This document shows, one piece after another, positions 27,869-37,549 of a stretch of 64,000 nucleotides of DNA. The notes beneath the pieces are model-generated. The model was not told where the DNA came from. It searched no databases and was given only the letters and a program-made list of their open reading frames with translations. The position numbers and the translations under genes are program-made. Source of the DNA: Streptomyces sp. SAT1 (lineage in GTDB: Bacteria > Actinomycetota > Actinomycetes > Streptomycetales > Streptomycetaceae). Each line of letters begins with the position of its first letter. Position 1 is the first letter of the stretch. The stretch covers positions 3,571,501-3,635,500 of the forward strand of contig NZ_CP015849.1 of assembly GCF_001654495.1 (NCBI RefSeq). The letters run 5' to 3'.

Positions 27869-28465
27869 CTAGAAGGGGGGCTCGTCCGAGTAGCCGCCAC
27901 CGCCGCCGGAGCCGGAGCCGGAACCGCCACCCCAGCCGCCGCCACCCTGGTTGCCACCGGCAGGAGCGCCGGTCGCCCACGGGTCGTCGGCGGGAGCGCC
28001 GCCACCGCCCTGCTGGCCGCCGCCGGGGCCGCCGCCCCAGCCGCCGCCACCCTGGCCGCCACCGCCACCGCCACCGTAACCACCCTGGCCGCCGCCGCGG
28101 CCGCTGGTCTTGGTGACCTTGGCCGTGGCATTGCGCAGGCTGGCGCCGACTTCCTCGACGTCCAGCTCGTAGACCGTGCGCTTGACGCCCTCACGGTCCT
28201 CGTAGGACCGCTGCTTCAGCCGGCCCTGCACGATGACGCGCATGCCTCGCTGGAGCGACTCCGCGACGTTCTCCGCCGCCTGACGCCAGACCGAGCAGGT
28301 CAGGAAGAGGCTCTCGCCGTCCTTCCACTCGTTCGTCTGGCGGTCGAAGGTGCGGGGCGTGGACGCGACGCGGAACTTCGCGACCGCCGCACCGGAGGGG
28401 GTGAAGCGCAGCTCGGGGTCGTCGACGAGATTGCCGACGACCGTGATGACGGTCTCGCCTGCCAT
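27869..28465 (-). CDS. ssb: Single-stranded DNA-binding protein
   Basis: 198 aa. The OB fold occupies residues 1-115 ([55 protein letters not shown]). A glycine-rich linker of about 70 residues follows, and the acidic tip is SDEPPF, which recruits partner proteins. It coats single-stranded DNA at forks and repair sites. GAGAGG lies upstream of ATG 28465. Between rpsF and rpsR, this is the housekeeping copy. Confidence 0.97.
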   Translation of the reverse strand: MAGETVITVVGNLVDDPELRFTPSGAAVAKFRVASTPRTFDRQTNEWKDGESLFLTCSVWRQAAENVAESLQRGMRVIVQGRLKQRSYEDREGVKRTVYELDVEEVGASLRNATAKVTKTSGRGGGQGGYGGGGGGGQGGGGWGGGPGGGQQGGGGAPADDPWATGAPAGGNQGGGGWGGGSGSGSGGGGGYSDEPPF

Positions 28466-28539
28466 GGGGGTACCTCTCGGCGGGTTTGCTGCTGGCTGCT
28501 GGTGCTGCTACTCGGATCCCGAGATCGCTGAGCCGGGGC

Positions 28540-28830
28540 TCAGTGGGTCTCGGGGCGGAGGACCTTGGTCCGGAGGACCGACTCGTTCAGGTTCATCTGG
28601 CGGTCGAGCTCCTTGACGACCGCAGGCTCGGCCTGCAGGTCGATGACCGAGTAGATGCCCTCGGGCTTCTTCTTGATCTCGTACGCGAGACGGCGACGGC
28701 CCCAGGTGTCGATCTTCTCGACCTTTCCGCCACCGTCACGGACGACAGAAAGGAAGTTCTCGATCAGCGGGGAGACAGCGCGCTCCTCGACATCGGGGTC
28801 GAGGATGACCATCACCTCGTAGTGACGCAT
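28540..28830 (-). CDS. rpsF: Ribosomal protein bS6
   Basis: 96 aa, beginning [17 protein letters not shown] and containing [20 protein letters not shown], both diagnostic of S6. S6 pairs with S18 on the 30S platform. A strong AAGGAGGTGG ribosome-binding site sits 8 nt before ATG 28830. First gene of the operon; its promoter should be in the 28831-29125 gap. Confidence 0.98.
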   Translation of the reverse strand: MRHYEVMVILDPDVEERAVSPLIENFLSVVRDGGGKVEKIDTWGRRRLAYEIKKKPEGIYSVIDLQAEPAVVKELDRQMNLNESVLRTKVLRPETH

Positions 28831-29125
28831 GTGGAACCCACCTCCTTCGGACTCAGCGGCCACGGTCGTTCCGTGGCAGGAGGGTTGTGATGCGTACGCA
28901 ATCGTGTGTGCCAGTAAAACAGCCGGCACTGACAACGGGGCCGGACCGGCGGATTCTCCGGGCCGTCCTCGGGTTGTCCCGTGCGCGGGCCGGGCAGACA
29001 CAAGTGCAGACGGTACAGACTACCCGCACCCGGCTTCCGGTTGAAATCCGGGCACAGAACCCGGCAATCTGGACACCTCGGGTGACTCGGCGCTACGAAG
29101 CGCTGCCTCTCGCAGGAGGTGCCCC

Positions 29126-29449
29126 ATGGCACAGACGATGCGACCGAACACCGCCGCGAACAACGGCCTCCTCGCCACGGACGGCAAGTCCCACCCTCTC
29201 CAGGACGCGCTGCTCGCGACGACCCTGGTGCTGGGCGTCCTCGCCTTCATCACCGGCCTCCTCTTCCACAGCCTGCATCTGGTGAGCTCCTGGGCCGGGC
29301 TGGTGGGCATCCTCACCGGCGCGTACGGCCAGTGGATCTCGGTGACCACGCGCGAGCGCTTCGGCCTCATCCTCGGTCTCGGCGCCTCGGCGATCGGGTT
29401 CTTCCTCGGCATGGCCCACGGCGGCCTCTTCGGCGGCGTCATCAGCTGA
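29126..29449 (+). CDS. Small three-TM membrane protein, 107 aa
   Basis: 107 aa with a polar N-terminus of about 28 residues and three hydrophobic segments (about 30-48, 53-70 and 80-105), ending in a Gly-rich stretch. AGGAGGTG lies 7 nt before ATG 29126, so translation should be strong. No family function recognised. It precedes the femX-type gene on the same strand, but a terminator-like repeat at 29472-29511 separates them. Confidence 0.85.
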   Translation: MAQTMRPNTAANNGLLATDGKSHPLQDALLATTLVLGVLAFITGLLFHSLHLVSSWAGLVGILTGAYGQWISVTTRERFGLILGLGASAIGFFLGMAHGGLFGGVIS

Positions 29450-29471
29450 CGCCGCACCGGGCCGGCCGGAT

Positions 29472-29511
29472 CGCGGACGGCGTCCGCCGCACCCCGCGGG
29501 CGCCGTCCGCG
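29472..29511 (+). terminator. Probable terminator after the small membrane protein gene
   Basis: CGCGGACGGCG and CGCCGTCCGCG form a perfect 11-bp stem with an 18-nt loop, 23 bp after the stop. Confidence 0.55.
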
Positions 29512-29658
29512 CGCCGTGCGCCGCTGCCGCCCCGGGCGACAGGCCGGGGCGAAGGTGGTGTGCGGCCAGTCTGCGCGCTCCCCTGGCGCAGTAGGCTTCG
29601 GCGCGAGAGCCGGAGCCCCTGAACCCATGGGGACACGCCAGCCCGAGGAGCGCCCCGA

Positions 29659-30780
29659 ATGAGCCTGACCCTGAGGACCATCAGTCGAGAGCAGCATCTG
29701 GCCTACATCCAGAGCCTGCCGGCGGCGAGTCACATGCAGGTCCCGGCCTGGGCCGACGTCAAGGCGGAGTGGCGCTCCGAGAGCCTCGGCTGGTTCGACG
29801 AGCGTACGGGGTACATGGTCGGCGCCGGGCTCGTGCTGTACCGCCAGCTGCCCAAGATCAAGCGCTACCTCGCGTATCTGCCCGAGGGCCCGGTCATCAA
29901 CTGGTTCGCGCCCAACCTCGACGACTGGCTCCAGCCGATGCTGGCCCATCTGAAGCGGCAGGGCGCCTTCTCGGTCAAGATGGGTCCGCCGGTGATCATC
30001 CGGCGCTGGAACTCCGAGAGCATCAAGAAGGGCATCCAGGACGCGGACGTCAAGCGGCTGCGCGACCTGGAGGCCGACTTCATCGAGCCGCGCGCCTTCG
30101 AGGTCGCCGACAAGCTGCGCCGCATGGGCTGGCAGCAGGGCGAGGACGGCGGTGCCGGCTTCGGGGACGTCCAGCCCCGCTACGTCTTCCAGGTGCCGCT
30201 GGCCAACCGCTCCCTGGAAGAGGTCCACAAGAACTTCAACCAGCTGTGGCGCCGCAACATCAAGAAGGCCGAGAAGGCCGGTGTCGAGGTCGTCCAGGGC
30301 GGCTACCACGACCTGGAGGAGTGGCAGCGGCTGTACGAGATCACGGCCGTGCGCGACCACTTCCGGCCCCGGCCGCTGTCGTACTTCCAGCGCATGTGGT
30401 CCGCCCTCAACACCGAGGACCCCAACCGCATGCGGCTGTACTTCGCCCGGCACAACGGGGTGAACCTGGCCGCGGCGACGATGCTCATCGTCGGCGGGCA
30501 CGTCTGGTACTCCTACGGCGCCTCGGACAACATCGGCCGCGAGGTCCGGCCCTCGAACGCGATGCAGTGGCGGATGCTGCGCGACGCCTACGCGCTCGGC
30601 GCCACGGTCTACGACCTGCGCGGCATCTCCGACTCGCTGGACGAGACCGACCACCTCTTCGGCCTGATCCAGTTCAAGGTCGGCACCGGCGGCCAGGCGG
30701 CCGAGTACCTCGGCGAGTGGGACTTCCCGCTGAACAAGCTGCTCCACAAGGCGCTCGACATCTACATGTCGCGGCGCTGA
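29659..30780 (+). CDS. femX: FemX-type peptidoglycan interpeptide bridge aminoacyltransferase
   Basis: 373 aa FemABX protein made of two GNAT-like subdomains. Conserved segments are YIQSLPAASHMQVPAWADVK at the start, NFNQLWRRNIKKAEKAGVEV in the centre (the tRNA-binding arm region), and GLIQFKVGTGGQAAEYLGEWDFPL near the end. FemX-type enzymes add glycine from Gly-tRNA to the lipid II stem peptide, the first step of the interpeptide bridge; in S. coelicolor the orthologue is considered essential. It is followed by an alanine-racemase-like gene 94 bp downstream, probably co-transcribed. Confidence 0.88.
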   Translation: MSLTLRTISREQHLAYIQSLPAASHMQVPAWADVKAEWRSESLGWFDERTGYMVGAGLVLYRQLPKIKRYLAYLPEGPVINWFAPNLDDWLQPMLAHLKRQGAFSVKMGPPVIIRRWNSESIKKGIQDADVKRLRDLEADFIEPRAFEVADKLRRMGWQQGEDGGAGFGDVQPRYVFQVPLANRSLEEVHKNFNQLWRRNIKKAEKAGVEVVQGGYHDLEEWQRLYEITAVRDHFRPRPLSYFQRMWSALNTEDPNRMRLYFARHNGVNLAAATMLIVGGHVWYSYGASDNIGREVRPSNAMQWRMLRDAYALGATVYDLRGISDSLDETDHLFGLIQFKVGTGGQAAEYLGEWDFPLNKLLHKALDIYMSRR

Positions 30781-30874
30781 CCCCGCGCTCCGCTCCGACG
30801 GCGCCGGTGGTCCCCTCCACCTCTCTGCCACACCTCACCACACCGCAGCCACGAGAAAGGTCCCAGGTCCGGCC

Positions 30875-31906
30875 ATGGCGCTCACGCTCTACGTCGACAC
30901 CGCGCGCTGGCGGGCGCATCACAAGCACGTGCAGGAGCAGTTCCCCGGACTGGTCCCGGTCTGCAAGGGCAACGGCTACGGCTTCGGGCACGAGCGCCTG
31001 GCCGAGGAGGCCACCCGGCTCGGCTCGGACATCCTCGCCGTCGGCACGACGTACGAGGCCGCCCGGATCAAGGACTGGTTCGGGGGCGACCTGCTGGTGC
31101 TGACGCCCTACCGGCGCGGCGAGGAGCCGGTGCCCCTGCCCGACCGGGTGATCCGCTCGGTGTCCTCCATCGACGGCGTCTACGGCCTGGTCGGAGCCCG
31201 CGTCGTCATCGAGGTGATGTCCTCGATGAAGCGGCACGGTGTCAGCGAGCAGGAGCTGCCGCAGCTGCACGCCGCCATCGAGAACGTCCGCCTGGAGGGC
31301 TTCGCGATCCATCTGCCGCTGGACCGGACGGACGGCTCGGACGCCGTCGAGGAGGTCATCGGCTGGATGGACCGGCTGCGCGCGGCCCGGCTTCCGCTGC
31401 ACACCATGTTCGTCAGCCATCTGAAGGCCGACGAACTCGCCCGGCTCCAGCAGCAGTTCCCGCAGACCCGCTTCCGTGCCCGGATCGGCACCCGGCTGTG
31501 GCTGGGCGACCACGAGGCCACCCAGTACCGCGGCGCGGTCCTGGACGTGACGCGTGTGGCCAAGGGCGACCGCTTCGGCTACCGGCAGCAGAAGGTGGCC
31601 TCCGACGGCTTCCTGGTGGTCGTGGCGGGCGGTACGTCGCACGGCGTGGGTCTGGAGGCGCCCAAGGCGCTGCACGGCGTCATGCCGCGCGCCAAGGGCG
31701 TCGCACGGGCCGGCCTCGCCACCGTGAACCGGAACCTCTCGCCGTTCGTCTGGGGCGGCAAGCAGCGCTGGTTCGCCGAGCCGCCGCACATGCAGGTCTC
31801 GATCCTGTTCGTGCCCTCGGACGCGCCGGAACCGACGGTCGGCGACGAACTCGTCGCCCATCTGCGGCACACCACCACGCAGTTCGACCGGATCGTGGAC
31901 CGCTGA
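30875..31906 (+). CDS. Alanine racemase N-terminal-domain PLP protein
   Basis: 343 aa. The PLP lysine is in VPVCKGNGYGFGHERLA near residue 31, and SHLKADEL and RIGTRLWLGD are typical of fold-III alanine racemase relatives. The usual C-terminal beta domain with the second catalytic Tyr is not clearly recognisable, so it may be a specialised racemase or PLP-binding protein rather than the housekeeping Alr. It is paired with femX, suggesting a role in cell-wall precursor or D-amino-acid metabolism. Confidence 0.8.
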   Translation: MALTLYVDTARWRAHHKHVQEQFPGLVPVCKGNGYGFGHERLAEEATRLGSDILAVGTTYEAARIKDWFGGDLLVLTPYRRGEEPVPLPDRVIRSVSSIDGVYGLVGARVVIEVMSSMKRHGVSEQELPQLHAAIENVRLEGFAIHLPLDRTDGSDAVEEVIGWMDRLRAARLPLHTMFVSHLKADELARLQQQFPQTRFRARIGTRLWLGDHEATQYRGAVLDVTRVAKGDRFGYRQQKVASDGFLVVVAGGTSHGVGLEAPKALHGVMPRAKGVARAGLATVNRNLSPFVWGGKQRWFAEPPHMQVSILFVPSDAPEPTVGDELVAHLRHTTTQFDRIVDR

Positions 31907-31928
31907 GCCCGGTCGCCGTCACGCGTGG

Positions 31929-31966
31929 ATGAGGCCCTGCCCGGTGGTCACCGGGCAGGGCCTCAT
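31929..31966. terminator. Strong bidirectional terminator
   Basis: Perfect 18-bp arms with a 2-nt centre, lying between convergent stop codons at 31906 and 32001. Confidence 0.85.
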
Positions 31967-32000
31967 GCAGGGCATACAGGGCGCCATCAGCGCCGTTCGC

Positions 32001-33539
32001 TCAGAGCGAACGCCCCTCGGGGTGCTCCGGCTCTTCGCGGTGCTCCGCGGGGACACCGGCCCATTCGGCCTCGGCGTCGACGTCGGCGTCCTCGTAGAAG
32101 GCCATGTGCCGTGCCGGGCGGGCCGCGGCTCCCAGCACGAAGACGTCCTCGGCCCCGTCGAGCACACCGCCCGAGGGATCGTCGTCCCCGGACCGGCGCA
32201 CCACGTCGCGGTCCGGCACGAGGATGTCGCGCACGACGACCGCGCACAGGTACAGCGTCCCCGCCAGGTGGACGGCGATCGCCCAGTGGTAGCCGTCGGT
32301 CGGCAGTCCCTTGTGGGCGTCTCCGCTGGTCGTGTACGCGAGGTACAGCCAGATCCCGAGGAAGTACGCCACCTCGCACGCCTGCCAGATCAGGAAGTCG
32401 CGCCACTTCGGGCGGGCGAGCACGGCCAGCGGGATCAGCCACAGGACGTACTGCGGTGAGTAGACCTTGTTGGTGAGGATGAAGACCGCCACGATCAGGA
32501 AGGCGAGCTGGGCGAACCGCGGTCGGCGCGGGGCCATGAGCGTGAGCGCCGCGATACCGAGGGAGCACACCACCACCAGCAGCGTGGCCACGGTGTTCAC
32601 GAAGTCGGTGCTGGGCGGGTCGGTCGAGTTCTGGGCCCAGATCAGCCAGAAGGATCCGAAGTCGACGCCCCGGTCGTGGCTGAACCGGTAGAACTGCCAC
32701 CAGCCGTCACCGGCGAAGGCCATCACCGGCAGATTGACGACCAGCCAGGCGACGACCGCGCCTGCGAGCGCCTTGCCGAACTCGCGCCACCGGCCGGCCC
32801 GCCAGCACAGGACGAGCAGCGGGCCCAGCAGCAGCGCGGGATAGAGCTTGGCGGCCGTGGCGAGCCCGAGCAGGACACCGAAGGCGACGGGACGCTCGCG
32901 CGCCCACATCAGCATCGCCGCGGCCGTCAGGGCGACCGCCAGCAGGTCCCAGTTGATCGTGGCGGTCAGGGCCAGGGCCGGCGCCAGGGCGACCAGCAGG
33001 CCGTCCCACGGGCGCCGGGCGTGTGTCCGGGTCACACAGACCGCGATGACGGCCGCGCACGCCATGAGCATCCCGGCGTTGACCATCCAGTACCAGCGCT
33101 CCTGGTGCTGGATGCTGCCGCTGTGCGGGGTCAGCCAGGAGGCCACCTCCATGAACACACCGGTCAGGACCGGGTACTCGAGGTAGGGCATGTCCCCGGT
33201 GAGCTTGTCGAAGTACGGCACGAGCCCGTCGGCGAATCCACGCCCCTGGTAGAGGTGCGGGATGTCCGAGTAGCAGGCCTTCGTGTACTGCGAACTCGCG
33301 CCGAAGAACCAGGCGCTGTGGTAGCACGGCGCCTTCTGGACCAGGCCGAGGGCGAACATGCCGATCGCGACCAGGGCGATCACCCGCACCGGGGACCACC
33401 AGGACGTCCCGAGCAGCGCGTACCGTCCGACAGGGCCGCCGATCAGCTCACTGCCGGCCGCGGCGACCTCGTCCTCCTCGGTCGGCCGGACCGGGCCTGG
33501 CTCGTGCACGCTCGCTTGCGTCGATTCAGCACTGGGCAT
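32001..33539 (-). CDS. GT87-family polyprenyl-linked membrane glycosyltransferase
   Basis: 512 aa integral membrane protein. After a 55-residue polar N-terminus come about ten TM segments. Features of the GT-C superfamily (DUF2029/GT87, which includes mycobacterial mannosyltransferases using polyprenyl-phosphate mannose) are YLEYPVLTGVFMEVASWL in the first large loop and GLATAAKLYPALLLGPLLVL. The acceptor is unknown. A charged C-terminal tail of about 70 residues is cytoplasmic. ATG 33539 is preceded by AGGAT; ATG 33548 is possible. Confidence 0.85.
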   Translation of the reverse strand: MPSAESTQASVHEPGPVRPTEEDEVAAAGSELIGGPVGRYALLGTSWWSPVRVIALVAIGMFALGLVQKAPCYHSAWFFGASSQYTKACYSDIPHLYQGRGFADGLVPYFDKLTGDMPYLEYPVLTGVFMEVASWLTPHSGSIQHQERWYWMVNAGMLMACAAVIAVCVTRTHARRPWDGLLVALAPALALTATINWDLLAVALTAAAMLMWARERPVAFGVLLGLATAAKLYPALLLGPLLVLCWRAGRWREFGKALAGAVVAWLVVNLPVMAFAGDGWWQFYRFSHDRGVDFGSFWLIWAQNSTDPPSTDFVNTVATLLVVVCSLGIAALTLMAPRRPRFAQLAFLIVAVFILTNKVYSPQYVLWLIPLAVLARPKWRDFLIWQACEVAYFLGIWLYLAYTTSGDAHKGLPTDGYHWAIAVHLAGTLYLCAVVVRDILVPDRDVVRRSGDDDPSGGVLDGAEDVFVLGAAARPARHMAFYEDADVDAEAEWAGVPAEHREEPEHPEGRSL

Positions 33540-33577
33540 GCCGCACATCCTGCCGTACGCGTCAGTGAAAACGCCGT

Positions 33578-33608
33578 GGGCCGCCGCACCCGGTGGGTGC
33601 GGCGGCCC
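33578..33608 (-). terminator. Terminator after the PBP gene, abutting a parS
   Basis: Perfect 14-bp arms with a 3-nt loop, directly followed (3 bp) by the parS at 33611-33624. It lies beyond the PBP stop on the minus strand. Confidence 0.75.
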
Positions 33609-33610
33609 GT

Positions 33611-33624
33611 GTTTCACGTGAAAC
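33611..33624. other. parS site (exact)
   Basis: Exact GTTTCACGTGAAAC between the PBP stop (33699) and its terminator. Confidence 0.94.
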
Positions 33625-33698
33625 GGTCCGGCGGAGCGATGCCCCGGCTCATGGCCGACGGCGGCGAGGAGGCGGCCCCAGCCGCTGTGGCACCGTCT

Positions 33699-36422
33699 CT
33701 ACGGCCACCACGACGACTTCGTGGGCGACGGTGAGGTGCCGGTGCCTCCGTTCGCATCGCCCCCGCCACCGGGTCCACCGCCGTCGCCGCCATCACCCCC
33801 ATTGCCGCCGTTGGCACCATTGCTGCCGTTGGCCCCGTTGTTTCCGTTCTGTCCACCGATGTCGTCGCAGCCCCAGAAGTTGCAGTGCGTCTGCGTGGGC
33901 GACGGCGGAGGCGGCGGCGCGACCGGGCTGTTCTCCGGCTTGCTGGGAGTGGTCGACGGGGACGGAATGTTCTCCTCGGTCCGGGTGGCCGTCGGAGTGG
34001 GCGTCGGGCTGGGCGCGGCGTTGACGATCTCACCGATGGGCTCGGGCGTCGGGAACTTCTCCGCGGGCTGGCCCTTGAGCGCTTCCATCATGTAGTCGTG
34101 CCAGATCTCGGACGGGAACGAGGAGCCGTGGATCTTGTCCTGGCCACCGGTGTGGTACATCTCCAGGAACGTGCGCGACTTGTTCTTCTCGTTGTCGTCC
34201 AGCCGGAACATGCTGATCGCGGTGGACAGCTGCGGGGTGTAGCCGACGAACCAGGCCGACTTGTTGCCGTCGGTGGTACCGGTCTTGCCCGCCACTTCCC
34301 GTCCGGGCAGCTTGGCGTTGGTACCGGTGCCCTTCTCGACCACGGTCTTCAGGACGTCGGTGACGTTGTCGGCGACGTTGGCGTCGAAGGCCTGCTTGGC
34401 CGCGCTCTTGTGCTCGTAGACCGTACCGTCCTGGTTGTCGATCTTCATGACGGAGAACGGTTCGTTCTGCTTCCCGCTGGTGGCGAACGTCGCGTAGGCG
34501 CCCGCCATGCGGATCGCGCTCGGGTCGGAGATACCGATGGAGAACGACGGGAAGGTGGTGCCGGTCAGGCTGTCCTTCTTCAGGCCCGCGTCCAGCGCGG
34601 CCTTCTCGACCTTGTCCAGGCCGACGTCCATGCCGAGCTGCACGAAGGCGGTGTTGACCGACTGCCGCATCGCCTCACGCAGGTCGATCATGTAGTTGGG
34701 CGCGGTACCGACCGACTCGTTGTCGTCGTTCGTCTGGAGCCACTCCTCGCCCTTCTCGTTCTTCCAGACGGTCCCGTCGTACCTCTTGATCTTGAGCTTG
34801 TTCTTGCCGCTGAAGCGGCTCTTGGGGGAGACGAGGGTGCGTTCGTCCGCCCCCTGGTTCTCGCCCCCGTCCGGATCACGGACACCGTCACGCATGGCCG
34901 CCGCCAGCACGAACGGCTTGAACGTCGAACCGACCTGCGCACCGGTGGCGTCCGCGTTGTCGGTGAAGTGCTTGGTCCAGTCCTCACCGCCGTAGATCGC
35001 CTTGATGGCACCCGTCTTGGAGTCCACCGAGGCGCCGCCGAACTGCACGTGCGTGTCGTACTTCGGACGCTTCTTGGGGTCGATGTTGTTCTTCTGGACC
35101 TTCTCCACCGCGGCCTTCAGCTTGTCGACCTTGTCCTTCTCGAAGGTCGTGTGGATCTGGTAGCCGCCCTGCTGGAGCTTGTCCGCGGTGATGCCGGTGT
35201 TGTTGATCACGTAGGCCTTGGCGAGGTCGACGAGATAGCCGACCTGGCCGCTCAGCCGGGTGTTCGACCGGGGGCTCTGCCACTTGGGCAGCGACCGGTA
35301 CTTGTCCCGCTCCGCGGCGCTCAGATGCCCGTACTCGACCATCTTGTTGAGCGTGTCCTGCATCTGGTTCATGACGCGCTTGGTGTTGGCCTGGGGTGTC
35401 GCCGACGGGTCGATGGACGTCGATCCGGCCGGGTCGTAGTACGTGGCGCCCTTGAGCACCGCTGCCAGGAAGGCGCACTCGCCGGCGTCCAGGTTCTTGG
35501 CGTCCTTGTTGAAGTAGGCCCGGGACGCCGCCTGGAGCCCGTAGGCCCCGCGACCGTAGTAGGAGGAGTTGAGGTACCCCGCCATGATCTGGTCCTTGGG
35601 CACCTTGGTCCCGACCTTGATCGACACGAAGATCTCCTTGAACTTGCGGGAGATCGTCTGCGACTGGTCGTTCAGCATCGCGTTCTTGACGTACTGCTGG
35701 GTGATGGTGGACCCGCCCTGGGTCTGCTGACCCCGGGCCATGTTGAGCAGGGCGCGCGTGATGCCCTTGGGGTCGATGCCGCTGTCGGTCTCGAAGGTCT
35801 TGTTCTCCTGCGAGATGACCGCGTTGCGCATGTTCTTGGGGATGTCCGAGTAGCTCAGGATCTGGCGGTTGATCTCGCCGCCCGTCCGGACCATCTCGCT
35901 GCCGTCGGCCCAGTAGTACACGTTGTTCTGGGCGGTCGCGGTCTCCTGGATGTTCGGGACGCTCACCATCGCGTACCCGATGCCGGCCACCGCCACCAGG
36001 CTGCCGACGAAGCCGATGAACAGCCCCGTGACCAGCTTCCAGGACGGCATCCAGCGCCGCCAGCCGTACTTGCCCGCGCGCGGATAGTCGATGAACCGCT
36101 TCTTGGCGGGTGGAGCCGTCCGGCCCTGGCCGCGTCCGGGCCCGGTGGGGCCACCGGGCCCGCCTCCGCGCCGCCGGCCGCCGCGCTGCGCCGCCCGGCG
36201 GGCCTCGGCCCGGCCGCCGTAGGGGCGCTCCTCCTGTGCCGCGCCGTACGAGCCAGACCCGTGGGACGTGGACCCGGAGGCGGACCCAGCGGAGTCGGCT
36301 GAAGATCCGTTGGCGCCTCGCGGTGCCGCGCGGCGGCCGGAGGACGAGCCGGACTGGCCGCGTCGGGCCGCGGCACGTCCGCCTCCCTGCGGCTGCGGCG
36401 GTTTGCGACGGTGCTCGCTCAT
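33699..36422 (-). CDS. Bifunctional class A penicillin-binding protein
   Basis: 907 aa. A 128-residue basic, Gly/Arg/Ser-rich cytoplasmic region precedes a single TM at about 129-153. The glycosyltransferase 51 domain has its catalytic Glu in SQENKTF (residue 206). The transpeptidase domain has STFK near 500, SVN near 586 and KTGT near 711. The protein polymerises and cross-links peptidoglycan outside the membrane. After residue 790 comes a Pro/Thr-rich linker, then an Asn/Gly-rich tail ending WWP. GAGGAG lies 11 nt before ATG 36422. It is divergent from a PadR regulator gene. Confidence 0.95.
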   Translation of the reverse strand: MSEHRRKPPQPQGGGRAAARRGQSGSSSGRRAAPRGANGSSADSAGSASGSTSHGSGSYGAAQEERPYGGRAEARRAAQRGGRRRGGGPGGPTGPGRGQGRTAPPAKKRFIDYPRAGKYGWRRWMPSWKLVTGLFIGFVGSLVAVAGIGYAMVSVPNIQETATAQNNVYYWADGSEMVRTGGEINRQILSYSDIPKNMRNAVISQENKTFETDSGIDPKGITRALLNMARGQQTQGGSTITQQYVKNAMLNDQSQTISRKFKEIFVSIKVGTKVPKDQIMAGYLNSSYYGRGAYGLQAASRAYFNKDAKNLDAGECAFLAAVLKGATYYDPAGSTSIDPSATPQANTKRVMNQMQDTLNKMVEYGHLSAAERDKYRSLPKWQSPRSNTRLSGQVGYLVDLAKAYVINNTGITADKLQQGGYQIHTTFEKDKVDKLKAAVEKVQKNNIDPKKRPKYDTHVQFGGASVDSKTGAIKAIYGGEDWTKHFTDNADATGAQVGSTFKPFVLAAAMRDGVRDPDGGENQGADERTLVSPKSRFSGKNKLKIKRYDGTVWKNEKGEEWLQTNDDNESVGTAPNYMIDLREAMRQSVNTAFVQLGMDVGLDKVEKAALDAGLKKDSLTGTTFPSFSIGISDPSAIRMAGAYATFATSGKQNEPFSVMKIDNQDGTVYEHKSAAKQAFDANVADNVTDVLKTVVEKGTGTNAKLPGREVAGKTGTTDGNKSAWFVGYTPQLSTAISMFRLDDNEKNKSRTFLEMYHTGGQDKIHGSSFPSEIWHDYMMEALKGQPAEKFPTPEPIGEIVNAAPSPTPTPTATRTEENIPSPSTTPSKPENSPVAPPPPPSPTQTHCNFWGCDDIGGQNGNNGANGSNGANGGNGGDGGDGGGPGGGGDANGGTGTSPSPTKSSWWP

Positions 36423-36821
36423 CGAACGATTACTCCTCGGGCAGGCGCACCCGTGCGCGCCTGGAAACAGCGGCTGGTTTCCGGTCCCCCCGAACGTACG
36501 GATGTGGCCGGTCGCGCCTTCACCCGTACTGCACCAGGGACAAGGACGTCCCCATGCGTCGCTAGGTTCCCGGTGTCATGCATGGCGGACAGACTACGCA
36601 CCGTCAAAACCCACCGGGTCCCGAAGTTCACCCCAAATCAGGCAACTTGGCTGCAACGAAACGGTGATGTGATCCCGTTCACCCTGTCCCCCCTTGTCGC
36701 ACGCGCGGGGTCGTTCTATCGTCTGGATGTATCGAGTCGATACATCAGCGCGACATAAAGACCGTCACGGCACCCGGTACGGCGTGAGCCGGCGCCGGGT
36801 CGCGGCAGAGAGGAGGCGACG
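36423..36821. other. Divergent PBP/padR intergenic region
   Basis: 399 bp without a gene. It contains the 21-bp PadR-type operator at 36726-36746 and the promoters of both flanking genes. Confidence 0.7.
36726..36746. promoter_or_regulatory. PadR-type operator: GATGTATCGA and TCGATACATC around one G
   Basis: Perfect 10-bp arms with a single central base, 76 bp before the PadR ATG and about 300 bp before the divergent PBP start. ATGTATCGA-like dyads are typical of PadR regulators. It overlaps the AT-richest part of the spacer, consistent with promoter blocking. Confidence 0.75.
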
Positions 36822-37505
36822 ATGGGCCGACGTTCCGGAATCCTTGAGTTCGCCGTACTCGGCCTGCTCCGCGAGTCCCCGATGCACGGCTATGAGCTGC
36901 GCAAACGGCTCAATACGTCGCTGGGTGTGTTCCGTGCGTTCAGTTACGGGACGCTGTATCCCTGCCTCAAGACGCTGGTCGCCAACGGCTGGTTGACCGA
37001 GGAACCGGGGAACACCACCGAGGACGCCCTCGCCGCCCCGCTCGCCGGGCGCCGCGCGAAGATCGTCTACCGGTTGACGGCAGAAGGTAAGGAGCACTTC
37101 GAGGAGCTGCTCTCCCAGACCGGCCCCGACGCGTACGACGACGAGCACTTCGCCGCGCGCTTCGCCTTCTTCGGGCAGACCTCGCGCGATGTGCGCATGC
37201 GCGTGCTCGAGGGCCGCCGCAGCCGGCTGGAGGAGCGTCTGGAGAAGATGCGCGCCTCCCTCGCGCGCACCAGGGAGCGCCTCGACGACTACACCCTCGA
37301 GCTCCAGCGCCACGGAATGGAGTCCGTGGAGCGCGAAGTGCGCTGGCTGAACGAGCTCATCGAGAGTGAGCGGGCCGGGCGGGACCTCAAGGGTTCCGCC
37401 GACGGGGGGACCGCTCAGCAGGACACCACCAATGGAGCGACGGGCGGCCTGCCCCGGACCGGGGATCCTTCCCGGCCGGATACGCCCGGCGACACCGCCA
37501 CGTGA
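36822..37505 (+). CDS. PadR-family transcriptional regulator
   Basis: 227 aa. The N-terminal winged helix (residues 5-95) contains the family signature [24 protein letters not shown], then [18 protein letters not shown]. The second half is a coiled, charged region ([23 protein letters not shown]) that serves dimerisation, ending in a disordered tail. GAGAGGAGG lies upstream of ATG 36822. It precedes ino1 by 44 bp and is likely co-transcribed with it, making it a candidate regulator of inositol phosphate synthesis and of the divergent PBP gene. Confidence 0.92.
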   Translation: MGRRSGILEFAVLGLLRESPMHGYELRKRLNTSLGVFRAFSYGTLYPCLKTLVANGWLTEEPGNTTEDALAAPLAGRRAKIVYRLTAEGKEHFEELLSQTGPDAYDDEHFAARFAFFGQTSRDVRMRVLEGRRSRLEERLEKMRASLARTRERLDDYTLELQRHGMESVEREVRWLNELIESERAGRDLKGSADGGTAQQDTTNGATGGLPRTGDPSRPDTPGDTAT

Positions 37506-37549
37506 GGTCCCGTCGGGGCTTCACCGAGTACACACAGGGAGCAACCGGA

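Noticed and set aside
28831..29125. Small RNA or tRNA gene in the rpsF upstream gap
   Set aside because: No cloverleaf or strong isolated stem was found; only a promoter role is likely.
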